Positions 57,541-64,000 of a DNA stretch of 64,000 nucleotides are shown piece by piece. The DNA comes from Turnera subulata (lineage: Eukaryota > Streptophyta > Magnoliopsida > Malpighiales > Passifloraceae): NCBI GenBank assembly GCA_028386065.3, contig JAKUCV010004308.1, positions 203,461 through 267,460 of the forward strand, given 5' to 3'. Below the pieces are notes generated by a model. The model saw nothing but the letters and a program-made list of their open reading frames with translations. It had not been told where the DNA came from and did no database searches. Made by a program: the position numbers and the translations under genes. Numbering within the stretch: position 1 is the stretch's first letter; every line of letters begins with the position of its first letter.

Positions 57541-58252
57541 GTGTGATGGAGCAGCTCCTTAAATTGTTGACAGTGTGGACGACACCGTTTTCCTTTGTTT
57601 GGGTATCTACGTTTACAAATAGTGATTACCTTCTCTGTCTCTGTTTTTTTCTTTCTCTTTCCTTACACGGCCGCTTGACGCATCTTCTTTATATGTTTGT
57701 CGGTGTTATGCGTTTCCAGCGACAAAAGAATTTTGTTTCTCGTTCAATTTGAATACAGGGGTTCACCATATTTTTTTGGGTTGCAGTAGGTTTCTAATTT
57801 TTAGTGGTTTCCAGTTTTGCGGTTTTCACCCATTTCTTGATTTAGTCTCGTCAACATTGCATTTAGCAAACTTGGAATAAACCCTAGATTTTCTAATCGC
57901 AATGAACTTCATATTCTTCGATTGACAGTTACTACTTTTTTCGTTCTTTTTCCCCTCCCGTATTCCCCTAATTCCTCTTTTGCTCTTTTGGATTGCTATT
58001 TTTGTTGATTTCCAATTGTGTAGGATTTTGTGTACTGTTCAGAACTGTTTCTCTTCAATTTGTGCTGACTTTGCGATGAAGAAGTGTAGTTGTTGACGGA
58101 CCTTCGTGGGTGAAAATTTGCTGCGGCTATTCAGTTCGTGAATTGTTTTGAAGGCTTTTGTTTCTGTTTTTATCGTAGTAGTTTGTTGATAATGGCATGT
58201 GCTTATTCATGGGCCAATTCATATTACAACAAGCTATGGGTTGATTTGCACA
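57541..58252. other. Intergenic DNA, no gene supported
   Basis: T-rich, moderately complex sequence. The small frames have no recognisable domain. It lies downstream of the MORN-type pseudogene on the minus strand. Confidence 0.4.
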
Positions 58253-58912
58253 TCAGTCCTTAACAAAGTTACTGTACATAAGCACTTCGTATAATTCTCG
58301 GGCCTGGGGTGGGAGCCGATGGACAAGTAGACGGGCAAACGGGCGGGAGGCAACGCAGGAGGCTTCATTGAGCTTGATGGGCAGGGAGCGGGCGAGGAAG
58401 AGGCGAATGGAGGAGAGGCAGGGAAGGGCGAGGTTAAGAGAGAGGAGGAGGGCGGCGGAGAAGGCGAAGGCACAGAGGGAGTCGAGGATGAATGAGTGGG
58501 TGGGGTGGGAGACAAGGAAATATAAGAAGGGGAGGGAGAAGAGGTGGAGGCGGAGGTGGGTGACGCGGCAGAGCAGGTAGAATAGGAAGGACTTGATGGC
58601 GGTGGAGACAGAGAAGAGGGAGGGGCGACAGGGTCGGCGATGGTGGCGGTGGTAGTGGTGGTAGATGGTGGGGGATTTGGAGAAGGAAGGGGAGCTGTAG
58701 GGGTGGGTTAGAAAGGGGCGCTTGTAGGAAGAGGAGGCGGAAGAGGCGGAGGAATTAGGAAGGGAAGGGCCAATTGGGTCATATTGGTGGAAGAAAGGGA
58801 AATAATGAGTGTTTGGGGGTGTAGGGTTGAAATCAGAAGAGCTGCCAAAGCTCTCTTTACCGATTTGGACTTCAGATTCTTTATGATGCATTATACTAAT
58901 AACACTACACAT
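58253..58912 (-). pseudogene. First-exon fragment of a plant MORN-repeat protein (At4g17080-like)
   Basis: A 219-codon frame starts at 58912. It has a Ser/Pro/His-rich N-terminus, a hydrophobic region (about residues 105-180, SLPFLYFLVSHPTHSFIL and FAFSAALLLSLNLALP) and IRLFLARSLPIKL. After that the expected RLPVxxSIGSxPRPE is in the +1 frame (58234-58515), and MYSN returns in the first. The arrangement recalls the membrane-associated N-terminus of plant MORN proteins, which should continue into GDVYEGEF repeats; those repeats are absent. The identification is from memory of the family and is moderately sure. Two frameshifts and the missing repeats mark it as dead. Confidence 0.6.
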
Positions 58913-59879
58913 ACACCTTCTCTTTCTTTTTCTTCTTCAAAACTCTTCTTCTAGTTGCAAATCTTTCCTTCCTTTCTACAGAGAAGGAAATGGGAGCTCC
59001 GATTGCCGATGAATGCATGACGTTCTAAGTATTCTTCATTGTAAATCGAGCTTTGGAATTTAATTTTGTTTTGGTTTTTATTAGCAGATACAAACAGCTT
59101 TTACATTGGATAACAAGCATGTTTTTATATCGTAAGTAGAAGACGACAATTCTCTTGATTTCTTTTCCGATTTGGACTTCTAATTTCTTCAGATCCATTA
59201 TATTACATTACATAATAACACCACACCATACATGTGAACTCAATTCCTCTACTGCCTTCTGATACTTCTCTAATAAACGATCTTGGTTTTCCACAATTAA
59301 CTTCATCCAGTTCATGGTAGCAAGCATCCGGATACACATTTTCATGTAGTTGCTCCCTCTCGTCATTGAGGTGGGAAATAACTTTTTATGGGTTATCCAT
59401 ATTGGTGGTGAAGTACTTCACTCTACAATGAGTTTGTTTTGTCGTGGTCTATCTTTTGTATAGATAACGTGTATATAAAAATAGAATTTGTGTCTGTTGG
59501 AATGTTTTCATTTAATTTGAAACGTCGACTATTGGACAGTCACATTCTAGCACCCTTCCTTATCAGTTCCAACTGCCTCCTTCAATCCTATATTAAACAC
59601 GATGCAAATTCACTATCTGTCAACTACTACCTACCCCTGAGTTATCTGCCCTAACACGTTGTAACAAATGAATGTGAATAATCAAAGTAATTATTAATAA
59701 CCTAATTAGCTCCACCAAGGTAAAAAAAAGGAAAAAAATAAGTTCATTTTGAAAATAATCTAACACACAACACAAAAAATTTCCATAAGAGGGATGCTAG
59801 GAACATATCTTTATGTTCTTAACTTGTTATGGATATAAAAAAAAAAGAAAAAATTAAGTGTTCAGAAGTCTGTTGCTAG
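58913..59879. other. Upstream region of the MORN fragment, no gene fixed
   Basis: 58853-58925 is partly repeated at 59150-59245 (TTCCGATTTGGACTTC, ATAACAC.ACAC). On the minus strand 59240-59400 reads VENQDRLLEKYQKAVEELSS, a helical peptide of unknown origin. The rest is AT-rich. Confidence 0.4.
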
Positions 59880-60395
59880 CATTCCTCTTACCAATAACTT
59901 GCATTAGAAGTTGCGAAATCTTACGCTGATCACGCGGCACCCGAATGAAGCTCCTACCACTTTCCTTTCAAATACCTCAAGCTCTTGAGCAAGAATATGA
60001 ACCAAATTCCTTTTTAGATAAATAAGCCTAATATTCTCTGGAACAGTCTTCGCGTAACAGCTCTTCGGAGCTTCTAGAGCCTTCTCCTTGGGCACCTTTT
60101 TACTCGAGTAAGAAACTCCTGTCTACTCCTCCTCTTCATACTCTCCCAAGGAAGCAAACCGCCCATCATCATACGGGCTCTTAAGCATGACTTTGAGCTG
60201 ATAGCGCAAGATTCCCTTCTGTTTGTCGCACAATAAGTGCTCGGAGACATAGTTGTTGACCAACTTAGTGGCCTTGTCCGGAGACATCTTCCTCGCCTTG
60301 TAGAGACCACCGAAGGAGCCGATGAAATTGGTCAGCGGTTCTATGGACCATCCGAGGAACTCTAGCGTCCTCGCTTTCCTCTTCTTCGCCGACAT
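59880..60395 (-). pseudogene. SWIB/Plus-3 domain gene fragment (At5g08430/NERD-like)
   Basis: From an ATG at 60395: the SWIB-like part LGWSIEPLTNFIGSFGG, ATKLVNNYVSEHLLCDKQK, ILRYQLKVMLKSPYDDGRFA, then EYEEEE and TAG at about 60121. In the same frame after the stop: SYAKTVPENIRLIYLKRNLV-like sequence and FERKVVG. A one-base frameshift then leads to SFIRVPRDQRKISQLLMQVI. SWIB followed by Plus-3 is the order in plant SWIB/Plus-3/GYF proteins that act with chromatin and RNA silencing. The fragment has no introns and lacks the PHD and GYF parts, so it is a captured or retroposed piece. Confidence 0.7.
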
Positions 60396-61302
60396 GTCAT
60401 GTTACTACTGGCTGCTGCATGCGTCGCCCATTGAAAAAAAAAACAAAGAGACAAGGATTAGGGTTTTGTTTTTTTTAATCTGTAGGGAAGAGAAGGATGG
60501 AGAATGTGAAGAACACGAGGACCCTGTGATGGTTTCGTAATTGATTTCGCTGCGTGTTAACTCCTTACTTATGTACCCGAAACCCAACACCAAGCGAGTG
60601 AGCCAAGTTGATGGGCTGAGTTGAGAAACCAAGTTGATGGACTGAGTTGAGTAACCAAGTGGGGTAGCCAAGTCGAGTTGTCAAGTTGAGATGCCGAGTT
60701 GGGAAGCCAGGGAACCGGGATGCAAAGCTGAGCCAAGCTGATGAGGGTTGAGTATACAAGCTAAGACAAATCGAGGGGACCTCATGGGAAGAAATGAAAA
60801 TCCCAGTTTTGGGAGAGAAATTAGGAAGAAGAGCACAAGGAGAAGACGAGATGAGTTGAGGTACAGTGAGGAGACATTGCCATCGGGCCTTCTCAAATGA
60901 ACAAGATGTGAGCTCTAACAATTGGGAAACAATGAAGATGGCGGTGAGAACGATGACTGAGACACGATGAGAAGACAATGGGGAGGGTTAAGGGATAATG
61001 GTGAAGATGACAATGGAGATGGTGCATTCCATGGGGTGAACAAGAAGGGAAAGTGAGAGTCAACCAGAGACCATGAATCAAACTGCTAAGTATGGATGGA
61101 ATGACCACCAAGAATTAGGTGAGGCCGTGTAGTTGCTCATTAGAATCTAGAAGTTAAGTTGAGTCAAAAGGGGACGATAGTTAAATTCTATGTCTAACAA
61201 TCAACAATGTCATTATTTGTACTCTGATTTTTCATAAGGAATAAGACTTTGACTTCCTTATCTTCTCTGTATATGTGGCAATATGTGCACGACTTCATTG
61301 GA
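60396..61302. other. Non-coding with a degenerate short tandem repeat
   Basis: 60440-60500 in minus sense has a leader-like AAACCCTAA upstream of the SWIB fragment. 60595-60740 carries about five drifted units of AACCAAGTTGATGGACTGAG. The 137-codon minus frame across it (60565-60978) begins with a hydrophobic run but is largely repeat-encoded, so I do not call it a gene. Confidence 0.45.
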
Positions 61303-61748
61303 TCAATCTAGGGGACCATAAAACGATGTGGATTCACCATTACCGCCGGTACTAAAAGCAGATTCTGAAGCAACATTGGTCACATGAATTGCTAGTATGT
61401 CTCTAGCAATAGCTTTCAAAGTTGGATATTTAACCCCTTGGACCTTCCACCAAGTAAGTAGGCCAAAGTTTTCACTCTGTGGCAAAACTTCCTCCCCTAA
61501 ATATAGGTCTAACTCTATAATGGCATGAGAAATTTTTTGTTTCTTTAGTTGCATCACACAACTATCATAATGACTCATAGAAGAATTGGTAGGCTGCATA
61601 CTTAATGGTTGATTACTGCTATCCATCCAGATAGTAAAACAATCAGTTTTTGAGCCATATACACCCAACAATTCATAACAGAGTTGACGAACTTTATTAA
61701 GCTCCACCTCAGATTCAGTCCCATACATGGTAGGAAAGTAAATTTCAA
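61303..61748 (-). pseudogene. hAT transposase C-terminal fragment (RICESLEEPER-like)
   Basis: Reads ELDLYLGEEVLPQSENFGLL, TWWKVQGVKYPTLKAIARD, ILAIHVTNVASESAFSTGG, the hAT dimerisation domain found in DAYSLEEPER/RICESLEEPER-type proteins. The N-terminal zinc finger and catalytic part are missing. Its right edge coincides with the Helitron end at 61749, which suggests that the Helitron cut into it. Confidence 0.82.
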
Positions 61749-61860
61749 CTAGTGCAACTACCCGTGCTACACACGGGTGCACCGCTAAATTGAATTATTC
61801 CGTGTTGCACACGGGTATTAGGATATTCCGTGTTGCACACGGGTTTTGTCATGGTTAATT
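61749..61860 (-). mobile_element. Helitron-like 3' terminus with repeated CCGTG...CACGG motifs
   Basis: In minus sense CCCGTGTGTAGCACGGG (a hairpin) lies 8 bases before a terminal CACTAGT. The motif CCGTGTTGCACACGGGT is repeated further inside (61769-61788 and 61834-61854). The body would extend to the right; its 5' end is not located. The similar sequence at 10578 supports a repeat family. Confidence 0.6.
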
Positions 61861-62662
61861 TTTCTTTATTGTCGGTTTTGTCAGGGATTTCACCTCCCCT
61901 GGGGGTAGGGTATTCCGAAAGGGAGTTGCTAAGGGATCATGAAGAAGTAAGCGTTTGCTTGTTTTTGGGACGTGAAAAATAAAAGAGTTAGAAATTTAAT
62001 AGTTTTGTTTCAGATTAAAAAAAAAATGAATTAATTTAGAGGTATAGCTATTGATTATTTACTCCAACAATTTTTCATTCGTACTTCATTTTAGACATGG
62101 GCTTGTAATTTGGTTCTGGGCTATTGCTTTGGGCCGTGTCTTTTTATGATGGGATCTTTTAGCCCATACCGAATCTGTTATTACTTTTGATTCCCTCTCT
62201 GCGTTGTCGTTTTCAGTTTCATAGTGGTTGCTTACCATTTTTCACTTTCGATTGCCTTTTTCAGTTTCGATTGCCTATTTGTTTCTAATTTCGTAACCTC
62301 TGGTTTTGTTTGTGCTGATCAGGTATGTTTGCTTAAAGAAACGGCGGCGGTGGTATGTTGAGGCCTGGTTCGATGCTGCAAATGTTCAGTATTGGTTTTG
62401 TTGTCGTTATGATTGGAATGCCCAAGATTAGTTGGGTTCGCTTGTTTTTATCAGAAAACTAATTCGCGTGAGATCCCGTTTGTTACTGTAGACACTGACA
62501 GGCATAAGCTAATTTAACCGTCTGCTCAATAGATTGTTGTTTTACACCTTTTGCCTGATTTAGGGTTTGTTCGATTTTAGTGTGTTTGTGTTCCGTGTGT
62601 GACAATACATGATGCAATCATTCTGGATAAATACGCTTATTTAAACTGCAGCCATTATTTTA
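61861..62662. other. Low-complexity T-rich DNA, no gene supported
   Basis: Possibly the interior of the Helitron. A TTTCAGTTTCGATTGCCT motif repeats at about 62240-62280. No coding region is recognised. Confidence 0.4.
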
Positions 62663-62977
62663 TTATTGTAGGAGGAGGGTGCAGGCGATACAGATATTGA
62701 AATTTAGATGGAAACATATTTCCCTCGTAGGGTAACATTCTTCCTTCTTCAAGATTTCTTCCCTGAGTCTGATGTTCTCCTCTCGCAGGGACTTGTTGAT
62801 GTTGACTTTTGTGATCCACAGGTCTCTGCAATTCTCCGTGACCTTCTTCCAGGAATCCATCATTCCTTCCTGCTTCTGCACCAGTTCTTTCAACTAGTCT
62901 ATCTGCAACAGCATCTGGTGGCAGAAGCCTTCTAACTTTTCATTGCGTGCATGCTGGCTCTCTATTGGGCTAGACAT
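62663..62977 (-). pseudogene. Coiled-coil gene fragment of unknown identity
   Basis: From an ATG at 62975-62977, minus sense: MSSPIESQHARNEKLEGFCH, then a TAG at about 62896, then LKELVQKQEGMMDSWKKV and NINKSLREENIRLREEIL, a heptad-like pattern. No known domain. It ends close to the LTR at 62990 and may be cargo of the Helitron. Confidence 0.45.
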
Positions 62978-62989
62978 ATTTTGGTATTT

Positions 62990-63796
62990 TGTAACGCCCC
63001 GGATTTTCAAAATTTAATTTATGGAATTTTTGGAATTTTTATTCAAATTTTACCCTTGAGGAATTTTCGGATTTTTGGACTAGGGAAATAAATTATTTTA
63101 CCTTGGTTATATCGGTATTAAGTCGTTAGTATTGCGGGTACGACTTTCGTTGGAGATTAAACGTGTTTCGGGAAGAAACGCGGGGTTTACCTTGGTTTTG
63201 AACTAAACTACGTCGTTTTGGGTAAAGGAAAAAAAAAAATGTTGACCGAGCTAGGGCCGGTTGACCGCGCCCAGCCAAAATGTTGTTTTGGGCAGTGGCA
63301 GAATGGTTTTGGTGTTGTTGAGAATTTTTCGGCGAGGTTGGCCGGAATCCAGCGAGGCTCGGGAATATTCCGGCGAGGCTCAGGTACTTTCTGGCGAACA
63401 GAAAACTTCACGGATTATTAACGGTATTTATTCCCGGGTTAAGACTCGATTTTGTTTGTACATAAATTAATGTTATCGGCATTTGTACAATTAAATTCAA
63501 AGAGAGTTAGTGGAATGGCCGGAATTTACCGACACGGGTAGAACCTTATGCCGGAATAGACTTGGGCTCGGGGGTAACCTTATAACGGTGTTTAGGAAAA
63601 CCGGGCCCAGGCCTAACAACCTAACACTTTAGCACAAGTATGTTATTCTGGACTGTAGGATATGGGCTCAAGGCCCAATAACATAAATGGATAGTCTCGA
63701 ATTTAAAGAGAAGGGCTTTAGGCCCGGGAACTCGTTATGGACTTTAAGAAATGGGCTCTAAGCCCAAATTCATAATTGGATTTATTGTGGTCTTGT
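62990..63796 (+). mobile_element. Gypsy LTR of the solo-LTR family, interrupted
   Basis: Starts TGTAACGCCCCGG and follows 17574-19330, with TTTTACCCTT, the CCGG..TCC.GCGAGGCT block and GGGCCCAGGCC motifs. It is shorter in the middle than the copy at 17574. It is cut at 63797 by another LTR start. Confidence 0.85.
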
Positions 63797-64000
63797 TGTT
63801 AGAACTCATGCCTCCTTGTTTCATTTCAGAGTTTTGATAATGACAAACCTTGGCTCAATTGATGACAACCTTGAAGCAAAAAGAAATCAAGCAAACAAGT
63901 GCTCAACCAAAGTGATCAAGAATTCAAGAGAAGATATGATCAAGAGTTGAAGTACAAGAAGAGCAAGAGAAGTTAGGACCTATTTGTACAAGGTAAAACA
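63797..64000 (+). mobile_element. Start of a copia-like LTR, continues beyond the window
   Basis: An abrupt change of sequence at TGTTAGAACTCATGCC, a typical TG start. It is A-rich with repeated CAAG motifs and has no coding. The assignment as an LTR rests on the start and on its sudden break with the gypsy LTR. Confidence 0.5.

Noticed and set aside
60565..60978. 137-codon minus frame with hydrophobic start that could be a signal peptide
   Set aside because: Most of it is encoded by a degenerate tandem repeat and it has no homology that I recognise.
1..64000. CRISPR arrays, bacterial operons, rRNA or tRNA genes
   Set aside because: No regular spaced repeats, no operon-like gene packing, and no tRNA or rRNA motif; the sequence is plant nuclear.

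Overview
This is a transposable-element-dense stretch of a flowering-plant nuclear genome, probably a eudicot. The evidence is Ty1/copia and chromodomain Ty3/gypsy elements with plant-type ends, CACTA, hAT and Helitron remnants, a TRIM, a decayed endogenous pararetrovirus of florendovirus type, and pieces of typical plant genes (MORN-type, SWIB/Plus-3). No gene looks intact. I see no rRNA, tRNA or CRISPR. The species cannot be told from the sequence.

Layout. 1-10525: a nearly complete minus-strand copia element of SIRE/Maximus type (copia-1) with gag, protease, integrase, reverse transcriptase, RNase H and a large third ORF after pol. 10526-14088: Helitron-like end, a composite repeat with hAT transposase relics, a gene fragment split by a hAT MITE, and gene-like single-copy sequence. 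14089-23576: a related copia (copia-2) split by a gypsy element (15397-21566, target duplication GTATG), itself split by a 3.1-kb solo LTR (17574-20716, target duplication TCATC). 23577-28178: a long LTR with a tRNA-Asp-type primer site (Athila/Tat-like), followed by a second copy of part of copia-2. 28182-29950: the 3' part of a CACTA transposase gene and CACTA-like subterminal repeats. 30114-43495: a decayed plus-strand copia (copia-4, target duplication GATGC) that swallowed a hAT-like element (30661-31835) and a rearranged pararetrovirus block (about 32334-39600), which is itself interrupted by a truncated gypsy LTR. 43496-43740: Helitron 3' end. 43959-47165: 3' end of another SIRE-like copia (copia-5). 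47171-47668: a TRIM. 47675-54452: a chromovirus-type gypsy lacking gag (gypsy-6). 54453-55117: an LTR fragment. 55118-62989: low-copy DNA with host gene fragments and a hAT transposase piece ending at a Helitron-like terminus. 62990-64000: a gypsy LTR cut by the start of another LTR.

How it fits together. The order of events can be read from target duplications: copia-2 came before the gypsy, and the gypsy before the solo LTR; copia-4 came before its hAT and pararetrovirus cargo. Every coding region carries stops or frameshifts. Many of the stops look like C-to-T changes, as expected for methylated, silenced repeats. The most interesting biology is the third ORF of the copia elements, whose layout (acidic tract, PPKKKAK, conserved domain, C-terminal helix) recurs in two diverged elements, with an N-terminal fragment in a third. 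Also notable are the pararetrovirus block and the host-gene fragments at 55-62 kb.
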